DNA from: Candolleomyces eurysporus
Lineage: Eukaryota > Basidiomycota > Agaricomycetes > Agaricales > Psathyrellaceae
DNA: 64,000 nt
Direction of reading: 5' to 3'
NCBI GenBank assembly: GCA_027579435.1
Contig: JANBPK010001481.1
Coordinates: 26,278 to 90,277 of the forward strand
The notes beneath the pieces were generated by a model. The model was not told the origin of the DNA. It saw only the letters and a program-made list of their open reading frames with translations, and searched no databases. Shown here piece by piece: positions 1-11,451 of the stretch. The position numbers and the translations under genes are program-made. Numbering within the stretch: the first letter of the stretch is position 1; every line of letters starts with the position of its first letter.

Positions 1-1122
1 CGGGGTGGTAGGAACGGAGGTAGGAGCTGTTGGGGCGGCGGTGGTTGACGATGGGGGGCCGTTGCGGTCGTACAAGCGAGGTCCCGGGATGGCGTACGTG
101 GTTCTGCAGAGATTTGAGTTAGCAATCATGTCTAAGGAAGTAAAGAGTAGAGACTGAAGCGTACTGGGTCTTAGCAGCCTCGCCGTAAAGATCGATGTTC
201 ACACCAGGGTGAGATTGGCTGTATCCACCAGGGAAGGTGACGAGTTGGTCTGCGCTTGGTGAGACGTTTCCACCGTCGGTAATCTCGATCTGGGCGCATT
301 CGGGGTAGAATTGCTGTTTTATAAATAATTTCTCAGTACGGAAGAAGTCAGGAGACAAAGAACCGCGGGGGCTTACAGCGGGCATAGAGTGAAGAGCGAT
401 AGTTTCGGAGCGGATGAGGTAGTGGCCACTAGGAACAGAAGCAGGGATGACGGTAGTCCAGCTGCTGTTGTCTGCGATCATCTTGCCTGCGGCCCACACG
501 CCCTTCGCGACGGTACCGCTCAAAAGGCCAGCTTCTTCGATCTTGAACTGATTATCGTTATCGAGGCAACCAAGTGAGCATCAATTCAAGTAAGGCAGGG
601 AATGAAGACCCACCCATTGAGCTGTCTGGGCGTTAACATTATCGCAGCTGCTGCCGGGGCACTTGGAAAGGTAGACGATCTGAAGAAGGAAATTTGAATA
701 TCTGAATTGGTAGAGTGAGAGAATGGACATTAAGCGACGTACGACTGGGCCAGTGTCATGGGGCCAAACCTGGTTCCAGTACTGCTTGATGGCAGAACCA
801 GCCTTGACCTTTGCGGTAAGCTGGTTTGGACCTTTGTTACCGTCATTGTTGCAAGCAAGGCTTGAGCTCGAAGCGCTCAGGATCGGATCGCTGAAAATGA
901 ACGACGTAAGTCAAATCGGGAGGCGGAAATGCAGGGGGAGAGAAGTGCTTACAAGGTAGCCCAAGGACGCTGGATGGATGTCTGGCCAGTGGGGGAGTTG
1001 TACGGCCTCCAGCCATCGTACCAGGTACCACCTATATCGTACGCGACGACACCACCATGGGCGGCGACGCCACCGACGTACAGCGAGGCAGCAAGAGCGA
1101 GCGATGAAGCGAGTTTGTACAT
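1..1122 (-). CDS. AA9 lytic polysaccharide monooxygenase, 3' end off window
   Basis: Secreted copper enzyme of the AA9 (former GH61) family, which oxidatively cleaves cellulose outside the cell. The start at 1122 opens a signal peptide (residues 1-21, ending VAA), so the mature protein begins His22-Gly-Gly, the N-terminal half of the histidine brace. Six exons read in frame: 1122-953, 890-743, 679-614, 547-377, 313-165, 103-1. Visible family motifs are PHDTGPV (second brace histidine), GHYLIRSETIALHS, and QFYPECAQIE, which carries the axial tyrosine. After the catalytic module (YAIPGPRLYDRNG) a Ser/Thr/Pro-rich linker runs off the window edge, which suggests a C-terminal module such as CBM1; that is inference. 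All introns are GT..AG. The family assignment is secure; the far C-terminus is unseen. Confidence 0.95.
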
Positions 1123-1167
1123 CGTGGGGACGAGGGTTGGTGAGACGTAGGGTCGCTCTCGCTCTCG

Positions 1168-1175
1168 TATTTATA
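1168..1175 (-). promoter_or_regulatory. TATA box of the AA9 gene
   Basis: TATAAATA on the minus strand, about 46 nt upstream of the AA9 start codon. Position and sequence fit a core promoter element. Confidence 0.6.
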
Positions 1176-2378
1176 CCTTGAGCTAGAGAATGTTCCTGAA
1201 GATCCGGCTGCACAAAGCCTGCCTCAAGAGAGTCGGCCCCCTAAGTTTCCTTGTGATTGTTTCCCAAGTGAAGTCTGGAAATGGCGAGTTGAAAGCATGA
1301 CGCAGGATCCTGAGTAAGGTATGGTAAAGTTAGATTTATCGTACGCGTATGACGTGTGGAGAAAATTACCTGGTTGAGCAGAAAGACCTAGAAAAGGGAC
1401 CGAAACGGGACCTTTCATAGCGCTTGAGAGACCCTCCGTGTGAGCTTGACCATGCTTTTTGGTTGGCTCGACGGAACGGCATGAGAGAAGACGTCGGGTC
1501 GGAGAGAGAGAAGGACGTCTTGTGCCCTTCTTAGTTCCCCACCCGGCCTCTGGAGCAGGGGTGTCGAAAGGGAGACGGTACCGGGATATATCCGATGATA
1601 GTTGCTCGTTGGTAGGCTTCTGCGTTAATAATCATCGTCAATGAAAGAGGTTCGAATACACGATAGATACGCTACCTCTAGGTTTTTCCAGTCGATTCCT
1701 CGACACAGCGTAGGTATTGGATTATTGTGAGGCAATTTATGAGGCATTTTCTGATGTATTTTATGAATTTGGACAATACGTTACGCTCTTTGGAAAATCA
1801 TCGGAATCGTGATGAACTGTTAATCCGAAAATTCAAAAAGAAGCAGCGTCGGTGGTCTTGTGGCTGATAGTCACACGCGGGTGCGCTGTGGGGAACCCTG
1901 GGGAGCCTTTTGCGAGTGATGTCTTCTCAACAGTAAGAAGTGGTTCTCCAGACGAGCTCGGATTGAAGCCTGTCAAAGCTGGCTTTAGCTATGGAGACCT
2001 TCGTTCCCCTCCGAGAGCTTCATAGAAGATTTCTATATGGAGAATCAATGATTAAATGTTAGGGGAGTATGAGTTCATGCAGGGACGAAGTACGTACCTG
2101 GCAAAGGTGACGGTCGTGTCGAGGTATGTCTTTCGCCGAAATCAGTGGCGGTGAGGTGTGATGTGTGATGTTTGTCCCGTGCAAATCACGTGTAGATGTC
2201 ATTTGTCAGCGTCACTGTCACGCACCATCAGCGATGCAGGAGGCGGGTCCGAAAGGGAGGCTGACTCTAGCGGCCACCACCACCACTGCACCCCAGTCCA
2301 GTGGATTCACCGCCCTCGCTGCCTTAAACGTTGTCGACGACCGTCACCGTATCGTGCACAGGGCTTTCTTCAAGAAAA
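1176..2378. other. Intergenic region
   Basis: No recognisable gene. The stretch separates the minus-strand AA9 gene from the plus-strand TFIIA gene, so it should hold both promoters. Its middle (about 1640-1860) is AT-rich. Short open frames here lack domain similarity and credible splice context. Confidence 0.5.
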
Positions 2379-2976
2379 ATGGCGTCTGCATACTACGAAT
2401 TCTACAGGGGGTCATCGTGTGTCTCCTTCAATTTCTTATTGGATTCTGGCAGTTGACAGAAATGGGTCATCGTTATCGTCCTCGCCATGAACGGCATGAA
2501 GAATCGGAATGGCTCTCACCGACTCGCTGGACGAACTCATCACAAGTGGTGCTATCACCCCACAATTGGCTATGAAGGTCCTGCAGCAGGTGAGTAGCGT
2601 CCCGCTGCCTCGATGTCGGCTCATGTCTGGCTCCTGTGGCGTGCAGGGGTGGCGTGGACAGGCTCCTCAATTGAATGGCTGCTTACTGACGAATTATATT
2701 CCAGTTTGACAAATCGCTGGCGGACACTATGGTTAAACAGGTCAAGACCAAAACCACTCTCAAGGTACGCCTTCCTTCGCCTTCCCCCTTTCGTCTCCCG
2801 TTTCTCATCATTTGCCACAGGGACACCTTCATACATACCGTCTTTGCGACGATGTGTGGACATTCATCGTCAAAAACCCATCGTTTAAGATGGAATCGAA
2901 CGAGATGGTGAACGCTTCCCGAATCAAGATTATTGCCTGCAAGAACGGGGATGCGATCGAGGCTGGGAAGAAGTAA
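2379..2976 (+). CDS. TOA2: Transcription initiation factor IIA gamma subunit
   Basis: Small subunit of general factor TFIIA, which stabilises TBP on the TATA box in the nucleus. Four exons (2379-2416, 2502-2589, 2705-2764, 2821-2976) join to 113 residues, the usual size for the family. The first exon encodes [13 protein letters not shown] and the second contains [20 protein letters not shown], the conserved N-terminal helical region. The third and fourth give [20 protein letters not shown] and [10 protein letters not shown], the beta-barrel part. All introns are short GT..AG. The start at 2379 is chosen because the family begins with a YYELYR-type motif just after Met; a start at 2509 would lose it. 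Single-copy housekeeping gene with no oddities. Confidence 0.96.
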
Positions 2977-4327
2977 TGCAACGCTTGCAAGCTATCCAGG
3001 ATCCAAGGTCTTGCGTTATGGTGGGTATGTTCGGATTAGTGTTGGACCCTCCGGCGAGATAGGCGACACACATTGATGGTGGCGGCTGTTGGGAATGCAG
3101 CTCTCAAGACTTGTTTGCTCGCTTAAGAGTGTCTGGATCATTTGTGGGGAGGATGGCGCATAGCAGAAAGCATCAACAAGGCGCGGTTCACCTCGATTTC
3201 ATCCCCGTTTTTCAATGTTTTGTGCTGGACTTACCTCGATTATGCCTTTGAAGTACAGGTTCTATGTTCCCTCGTTTTCAATTGATAGATGCACAGAATA
3301 GATATGTCGTAACGTTTTGACATGGTCATTCGGCTCGGCAATGGACACCTGCAGTACAGCGATCGGCGGTCGAGAGCATCTGAGATCGGATGCAGCACAA
3401 GAGTCACAGGTATCCTCTAGGTTGGTTACGCTTTCCGGAGTTGATAGGCCCCGGTGAGAACGAAGGGACTCCAAGGAATTTCAACGCTGTGAATGACTTT
3501 CGGTGAACAGTCCGTCCGCTCTGGACCTCTGAAAGTGCTTAAAATTAAATTTTAGCGATTTTATGCCTCCCTTGAATGTCCTTTTCCTTAAACTGTTGCG
3601 GAGCTTGAGAGAGACTTTTACAGCACAAGCGCGCTTGTCTCCCTTGTTCTTCTACCATCACCTGGTCACGACGCTCTCATTGATACAACGCAAACTGCTT
3701 CTTTCTGAGGGCCCACGATAGTTGGTGTATCCTATGGCTCATTCGCGAGGACACGGTAGTCCGTGAGGACATGCACACACTCCATTGATATCAGCATTCT
3801 AATCATCGAATTCGGTTGCATTCCTCAAGCAAAGTCCTCTTTCTTTTGTCTTTTTGGAGATTTCGGTGAAACTAATGCTGACATCTTCTCCATTATAGTT
3901 CGACACTATGACAACCTGGCCGGCGCCTTCTCCTCATCTCCGTCATCTGGCCCTTGTTTGCGCACTGGGCCTCGCCACATTCCCCTTCATTTCGGGGACC
4001 TACAGCGCTACGATGACAGATTGACAGCCCACCCCCACATCAGACCCTAGTCTGAACCCATACATATACCTCGCTGAAACGAGCGTCTGTGGTCCCGTTA
4101 AACTTTCTCCCACTCGACGCGCCGCCGACAGCCAACTGTCACCAAACGATCCTGTGTGGACCTGGGGAAGGGATCGATTCCGTTAGGCCAGAAAGGGACC
4201 GGTGATAGCGGAGTTTCAAAGCAGGTTCCTGTATTATGAGAAGGTGCCTCTCGCAGAACCGTATCTCTTTTCTCCCAACGCCCATCCTGGCCAGAATATA
4301 GGGCTCGACCGTCGACCGCGACCAGCA
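2977..4327. other. Intergenic region
   Basis: No gene supported. It contains the 3' flank of the TFIIA gene and the upstream region of the F-box gene. Open frames here are short, unspliced and without recognisable similarity. Confidence 0.5.
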
Positions 4328-6536
4328 ATGCCCTTGCACCCGTTCCCCGACCCTCCAACGAGGGAGTCTCTCGCCAGTGCCAAAAGGACCCTACAGTCCA
4401 ACCGTGCCTCAATACAAACGTTGACCGCGAAAATCACCGCTGCGGAGGAGGCACTCGCCCAAATAATACGCGAGTCAAGATGCGCCATTAACGAGCTGGA
4501 GGGGGAGAAGACGAGGCTTGTGCAGGAGGAGCTCGCGACGCTGGCGTATCTGAGCCCAGTGCGACGGCTGCCTCAGGAGTTGGTGAGGGAGATCTTCATG
4601 TGGTGTTTCGAGGAGCATCCGTGCTGCGCGTGGGTGCTTGCTGCTGTGTCTACATCGTGGCGGAGGCTCGCCTTGAGGATGCCCCTTCTTTGGTCCAAAG
4701 TGAGTTCCTACCACGCCGTCTTCTCGTTTTCCCTGCACGGTCCTCCACGCCTTCGTCCTGTATTCCCTTTTCGCCCATTGCGGACCGCTAGTTTCCGAGA
4801 ACGACTCAATCAACACACTATCTCCCCACCACCCATTCGCCATTTTGGGCCACTTCTACATCGAAGCAGTCCGGAGACATTTCTTGTTGACTTGCCGTGT
4901 CCTTTTGCAGATCAGACTCGTTACCACGCCCTCGGCATCTCCTGATACCATACGTTTATGGCTCGAACGATCTGGAGATGTCGTCCCCTTGGATATCGAG
5001 ATATTTCTCAGAGTCGCACCACCGAAGCCGCACCTCGGTAGTCTCTCGCGGAGAGAGTCTGCGAGTCCACCGCCAACCCCGGGACTTCCAACATGGACCG
5101 TCAATTCCACACCTTCCCATAACGCACCGACCCCATACGTGATCTCACAAGCCCCGCCTGTTCCGTCGAATGGCAATGTGATTGCCGTCCCCACTGGACC
5201 ACCAATTGTGATGCCTCCCTCACCCAGCCCGAGTGATCCATGGAACGTTCAGCATTCGTCGGAGCGCAGCGCAGGGTCGTCATCCAGATCCAGTATGCAT
5301 TGGGGCCATATCGCGTTCTTCTACATGGTGGAGCAAATGCACCGGTGGGAACGATTTATTTTCCGATTCGACAGACAGTTCACGTCAATGGGTGCCCTCA
5401 AATCAATTAACGGTTCGAATCTCCTTGATTGACTCTCACTTTCACGGCGCTTACTTCTTTGATTCTTTCGTTAGGTGACGCACCACTACTGAGGGAGTTT
5501 GAAGTATCCAGCGCCGAGGCTGGCTTCTATGTTGAATGGCCTTGGTTGCCAAACTGCGGAGAAGCAAGCGCCGCCTCGCTCCCGAAACTTCGATCCGTGA
5601 CCCTTCAACATACCCCATTCAAGTGGTCATCGCCTATGCTCAGGAATCTCTTACATCTCACCCTGCGCGCCACCCCCACATCACATTTGCCTCTGGACCG
5701 AATCCAAGGGATCCTTGGTGCGAGTCCGCAGCTGAAAACCTTGTCGGTTCATTTCCAAGGTGTATTGCCCTCGATCCTTGCAATGTCGCCTCTCACCCTC
5801 CCGAACCTCACCTCATTCTCCATTGGGGGACATTACCTATTAACCCAACTGGTGGACACGCTTGTGCTTCCGAGTCTGACATCATTGACTCTGGACATTG
5901 AATCCCGCGATCCCATCGAAGACACGTTGTCTAGTCTCCTGACCCGCTCGTGTTCTCCGCCCTTATCGCATTTATCGATTGCCTACGGCACGGCGTCCAG
6001 TGTGGCGTCATTTTACTACGGGCCTGGAGGCATTGTGATATCTTGGAACGTCCTTGCTGACTTGTTGCATTTACGGACGCTGGAGGTTGGGGGTACGCCG
6101 TTCGAGCCGCTGCTCTCGGCTTTGGGTCCCCCAGACGACGATACGAATAATTTGACGACCTGGGCGTGCCCCCTGCTGGAGAGTGTGTCGATGAAGAATT
6201 GCCATTCGCATGGAGAGGGTGTTGCGAGGCTCGTCCAGTTGATTGAGGCGAGGAATCCCGGGGGTGGGGTCCCTTCTCAGGCGATCGGAGGTGTTGCGCC
6301 TGTCAGGTTGAAGAAGCTGGAGTTGCTGGAGTGTCCGAGTCTGGGTCAGGATATTGTCAAGTGGCTCAGCAGTCGTGTTGAGAATGTTGTGTGTACTGAA
6401 CCTCCGGATAGGTGAGTCATCATAGCCTATTTTTCGGCGCTGACTGGCGTGTGTGCGTGCCTTCTCTGCGGTGATACTGATCGGTTGTCCTGTCGTTTGT
6501 TCTAGATCTCCTGTCGTACACCATCCTTACTTGTGA
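4328..6536 (+). CDS. F-box domain protein with leucine-rich C-terminal region
   Basis: Probable substrate adaptor of an SCF ubiquitin ligase. Four exons (4328-4699, 4911-5412, 5475-6411, 6506-6536) join in frame to 613 residues. The N-terminus is a short coiled coil (about residues 20-65) followed by the F-box core with LSPVRRLPQELVREIFMWCF and WRRLALRMPLLWSK, the layout typical of the large F-box families of Agaricomycetes. The rest consists of irregular leucine-rich segments (for example LPKLRSVTLQ, LRTLEVGG, LKKLELLECPSLG) consistent with LRR-like substrate binding. The start is the ATG at 4328; an in-frame GTG further upstream is not a normal eukaryotic start. Introns are GT..AG. Substrate unknown. 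Confidence 0.88.
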
Positions 6537-8202
6537 TCACCGCCCAACGTATATTGGCGTTCCCGTTCCCATCTACTGTCGAAGTGGGACGGTAGCCGCA
6601 TGCAAACCTCCCCCGCGTTCGGTGAAACCCAGGTTACTTTTGGCTAGAGCAGTCATGGCGTGTTTTCTGATGAGAACGCTTCGTTGGATTCTTTCACCCG
6701 TTCGTGTATTGGCTTGCTATTCTCAGTCTATCTTTGACTTTCGGTCTCACGTTCTATCGTTCCGTCATTCACCCATTCATTCATTTAACCTTGTTCCTGT
6801 CCCCTTCTTCCCGTCGCATCGTGTTTCTCCATCGGCATAAGTTATCACACTTGTGATCCCTTCACTCGGACTGTGCTCCCATCGCTCCTTATCATACCTA
6901 CAGCCTCACTATGGCCCGTCATTCGTTTCGATCTATGTTCCATTTCCCCCTTTGATCATTAGCATACTCATCATTCGTCCCCCACCCTTCCATTATATTT
7001 AAAATGCCATGATCCATTGGCCCTTTATATATTCATGCATCTTTCATCGAGTTCTCATTCTCCACCTCATCACTCACGCATTCGGCATTTCTTTCTCTGC
7101 GGTTCCCATTCAGATACATAGCTTACTTTATTATACCTTATTCCTCGCATTTGGCATTTGGCTTGTGATTTGTTGTATTCGGTAGTTACTTTATTCATCT
7201 ATCCATCCAGGACCATACCCACCTACCTCTCCGTCTGTTCATTCGACTTCTTCTTTCCTTCTTTCGTCCTCATTACCCTCGTTCTTTTGGAACAGCCGTT
7301 CCATATTGAGCCCGTCCCTTACCTTTTACCCTTGTCCCTCCTACTGCTGCTGCTCTTCTTCCTCCGATCAGCTGGCTGCGCACTCGTTTCCGGGGTGGGT
7401 TATTAGGTCCTGATGTGTCCGTCTGTCCGTCCGTCATTGTTGCTTTGTTATATCATATTATCCCTTTCTGTATTCTAGTTGTATTGTTTTGGCACCCCCT
7501 TGTAATGTGTATTTTAACTATATCTTTCGTTCTTCACTGATCTCTCTCTCTCTCTCGTTACTTGGTATTAGATTCCATTTTCTCTTTTTTTTTTTCTCGC
7601 TTCCGAATTGTCATTTTCCAAGTAGATATATAGTATCCGCTACTTATATCTCGTTCGGCCCCATTTCTTGCAGCTGCCAAAAGCGGTTTCCGTATGTCGC
7701 TGCATAGTGGTAGAGCACAACTTCGAATTCTTTACACGTGTTATGCACGATGTTATGGCGGCCAACTCCTCCTGCCTTCCTTCGCTGATTTCGAATTCGC
7801 AGGTAAGTAGTGACGGCACAGGGTTCCATATGTGCTTATCAAGGGGACCTGGTGCCAGTGGGGCGTCTGTGCAACGTGTATGTCTCGACTTAGTAGCAGC
7901 CCAGGTACGCGGTAACACGGGTTCTTTGTCAAACGAATCGAGATTAGGAATGCACGCCGCTAGTGCTGCGTGTTCAGGACACGCACAGTCGAACTCTATC
8001 TATCAATCAAGAGCCTCGTGGTTTGTGCGAGGTGGCGAAGACGTCGCGAGAATCATTTTAGTATAGATCGACGTCAACGGTGATAGATAACAGGAATGCA
8101 TTTACAATATACCTATACTGATGTGTAAGGCAGTACCAGTATATAGCGACATGTGGTAGATACAACAGCAATTCAGGGAATGGAAGGTAGGAAAGGAACA
8201 AA
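6537..8202. other. Intergenic, pyrimidine-rich
   Basis: From about 6540 to 7640 the plus strand is strongly C/T-rich, with a (TC)n tract near 7540-7556 and a T-run near 7587. This looks like 3' untranslated and flanking sequence of the F-box gene. From 7640 to 8202 lies ordinary sequence with no supported gene. Confidence 0.45.
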
Positions 8203-10893
8203 TCAAATGAAGAAGCGGATGAGGAAGGCCAAAAGGACAGCTACCGGGATGGACAGGAACGCGGGATGCAACTGAGGCAAATCACTAAACAAAGTCCTTC
8301 TCACCTCCGACTCGTTCGCAATCACCGGGGTTGTTCCAGCAACACTGGTCACATTTTCAACCACAAGGGCAGTAGACATAGAACTCGCAGAATCCTTGAT
8401 GTTACTCAGCTCGTATTCAATCGCTTTGGCTTGGGTCACTTTCCCCAAGCGCTGATAAGTCGTCCGCAAGTCTGCCAAAGCCGTAATGGTCTCTGGATGG
8501 TTCCGTCCAAACTTCTCTTCCTTCGTAGACACCAATTCCATCTGAAGTTCTTCAGCTTGGATGTATTTGCCTTGTGCGTTGTATATCTGGGCCAACCTCC
8601 CCATAGAGGCCAGGGATTCGAAGTGGTTCTGCCCGACGATCGATTTGTGGTATTCGAGTAACGGCCGCTCAAAGGTTTCGGCTTCGATGTATTTGCCCTC
8701 CTCCGAGAAGAGTTTGCTGAGATTTTCCATCGAGCTGAGAGAGTCGGGATGCGTATCTCCCAGAAACTTCTTCCGTTTCTCGAACGATTCGAGCCCTGCC
8801 TTCTCGGACTCCGCGAACTTGCCTAGACGTTGGTAGAGTGTCGATAGATTGGAGATGGCGGTGAAAGTTCGACGGTGTTCTTCTCCGTAGATCAACTTCC
8901 GTTGTTCCAAACTCTTCATGAGCAAAGGCTCCGCCTCGCCAAGGTTTCCCAATTGGAGATAGAGTACACCCAAGTTATCCATGGAAGTGATGGTTTCGAC
9001 GTGGTCCTCCCCGAGCACCGAGCGTTGAAGCTCCAGAACGCGCTCCAAGAGTTGCTTCGCTTCAATGTGTTTGTTGAGGCAGGCGTAGTCAATCACCACA
9101 GCAGACATAGCTCGTATGGTGAGGACATGCCGTTCACCTAGGTGCTTCAGGCGCTCCTCCATGATTTTCATGTCAATAGCCGCTTTGGTGGGCCGGTCTT
9201 GCAAGCCCTCGCAGACTTTGCTGGTCAACTGGAGACGATCTTCCCAATAGTTTGTATCTACGTCCTTGACGAGGTGCAGGTGTTCAATGAAGTGCGGGGC
9301 GTGTCGGTGCATCAACCGCGTATTAACTCCTGTGTTGTATCTTGCAGCAAGGATCAGCAGTGCACCGGTTATCCTGCTATGCTGTCGTTGTTGATCAGGT
9401 GGATAGCGATCGCGACCCCATTGGTGAATCAACGGGTGAACGAAATATGTGCTAGACTTTGCGTCTCGCTTGATGATTGAGACTGATTGCCAGAGGTGCA
9501 TGCTCGTCCGGAACTGTACTGGGTTCCAGCCTTTCTCGAAATAAGGGAGGTTGATGATATCCAGAAGGTGTGGTCCCTCGTCTTTCTCTCCTTTGGACGG
9601 GCCCCGCTTCTGCAGTCGTTCAAGGTGCTTCAGCCACGTCTCCGCAGCCATACGAAATAGCTCTTCGTCGATCCCATAGTAGTGGAGAAAGGTGCAAATA
9701 TTGAAGATGTAGATGGCGTACTGGGCGGCTACACCCATGCTATCATTTCGTTGAGCCTTCTCCTCCATTTGCCGCCACGAGACTTCGAACGAGCCGTAAA
9801 CTGTGAGCTCGTAGTCCGACGCAGATTGAAGGCTGGGGTTGTCGAGAAATTCTTGTCTGTACTTGCGATACAGCTCGATGTAGGAGCCTAAATCACATAT
9901 TCCCCATCTAATCGCTGCTGCCGCCTGTTCCAATGCGAGAGGAAGGTATGCAAGCTCCTTCGCAATTTGACGAGCGATGCCAGTGCTATGATCGTTATCT
10001 TCTCGCTCCGACTTCGTGAGGAGCATCTCTACAGCGTCTTCTTCCTCCATGACGTCTATTTCTATCCTCTTTCCCACTCCCCTGCTTGAGTTGTGGTCCC
10101 GACTAGTGATCAAGATGTCGCCGCTCTCGAGACCGGGAGGAAAGAATCGGTTGATCTCGTCGTTGGCGTTGTCAAAGAGGATGATCCAATTGTCCTTCAA
10201 GGAGGCGATCCAGCCTAGTACTCGCTGCGGAGTGGCAGTATTGGAATCAAGACCGGATTCAAGGGCCAAGGGTAGATCTGCTATTGCGATCAAGCTCGCA
10301 CGAATGGTATCCGATGTACTCGCATCCACCCAAAAGACATGCCCCCTTGGGTATCTATTCCGTTCCAATGGAGAACAGTGGATTAGGAGAGGCGCTGGAG
10401 TGTGGAAGAGCGAAAAGGGCGCTTACATGGTAGAGACAGATTCGACGAATTTAAGGGCTAGTTGGGTCTTCCCGATACCTCCAAGACCATGGAGCAAACA
10501 CACACGGCGGCAACGCTCCTGGGTCGGCTGCCAGGGGTGAAAGTATTCATTTAACAACTCTAGCTCTTTCTTTCGACCAGCGAAATGAGCTGTTGCATTT
10601 GGTTTGACAACTATAACGTCTGAACGGGGGTTGCTGGATTGGACGCGGAGGTTTTCCACTTCTATCTTTACATACTGAAATATGAGGCCAGCTTTGTGAG
10701 CGCACCCTGGCCGAGTCACAGTCGAGACATACTTGATTGTACTGGGAATTATGGGTGTTCTCTATTTGCACATTTAGCTGGAAATATCAATTAGTTTGGC
10801 TGGGCAATCGAGGATTATCGAGCGGACCTGATCGCCTTGTATTGCATTGAATGTTCCTTGTTCAATGTTGAAGTGATGGGCCTTTTCGAACAT
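8203..10893 (-). CDS. NB-ARC / TPR STAND protein (NLR-like) with C-terminal membrane segment
   Basis: Signal-transducing ATPase of the STAND class, the fungal counterpart of NLR immune and incompatibility receptors. Exons 10893-10828, 10777-10733, 10674-10427 and 10354-8203 join to 836 residues. The first exon encodes the N-terminal motif FEKAHHFNIEQGTFNAIQGD. The NB-ARC follows: P-loop GLGGIGKTQLALKF, then HVFWVDAS, Walker B WIILFDNAND, GDILITSRD and LPLALEQA. The C-terminal third holds about six TPRs of the kinesin-light-chain type, each about 42 residues with G..H..T......L. The last about 22 residues are hydrophobic (PVAVLLAFLIRFFI), suggesting a tail anchor. The acceptor at 10354 is required for frame and gives VSTIYPRGHVFW across the junction. 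It is divergent with the NACHT gene. Effector and ligand are unknown. Confidence 0.92.
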
Positions 10894-11451
10894 GGTGGGA
10901 AATCAACGTTAATCAACACTCAGTCAAGGAGAATGAGGTTGTCTAGCATCCAGTAAACACCCATCACCCCTAAGAAACTGGTTATTGAGCGCCTACTGAA
11001 TTCTTATGGCGCCGCGTGTGAGTTATTAGTTAAACATTAACACACTGCCCAGATACCCGGCACGTTGCCTGTTGGCAACAGGTTGGGTTGTCTGTGGGGA
11101 CTCGATATTAGTGGCCACTGCCTCCCTCCCGTATCACATCTTGCTTGCCCACCATCCCCTGCGTGATGNCCCCCCGAATCCAAGAAACCTAACGTCTGGT
11201 CTCGTGTCTTTTCACGATTCAGAAGTCGCAGGAGCAAATCATCTAGTGCTCAACTTGAAGGCTCGTCCCCAATTGCCGCGGCAGCTGGATCGTCATCATT
11301 TCAATATTCTTCCACATGCTTAGCTCCTGCCTTGTCGCCTCCCGCGGACGCCCTAACCTTTCCGGATATCCATGGATCCCAGCCTCCAATCCGTCAATCT
11401 CAAAGTAATACCAGTAGCGAGGTACACTCCTTGCACAATGTGGCATCCCCG
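10894..11451. promoter_or_regulatory. Shared upstream region of two divergent STAND genes
   Basis: 558 nt separate the start codons of the NB-ARC gene (minus) and the NACHT gene (plus), so both promoters must lie here unless further 5' exons exist. No clear TATA box was found. One N lies at 11169 beside a C-run. The plus-strand frame leading into 11452 is open from about 11323, so the NACHT start could be further upstream through an unseen exon. Confidence 0.45.

Noticed and set aside
4202..4327. N-terminal extension of the F-box protein
   Set aside because: The open frame begins at GTG, not ATG; the first in-frame ATG is at 4328.
7640..8070. Overlapping open frames on both strands
   Set aside because: No domain similarity, no splice sites and no promoter signal; likely chance.
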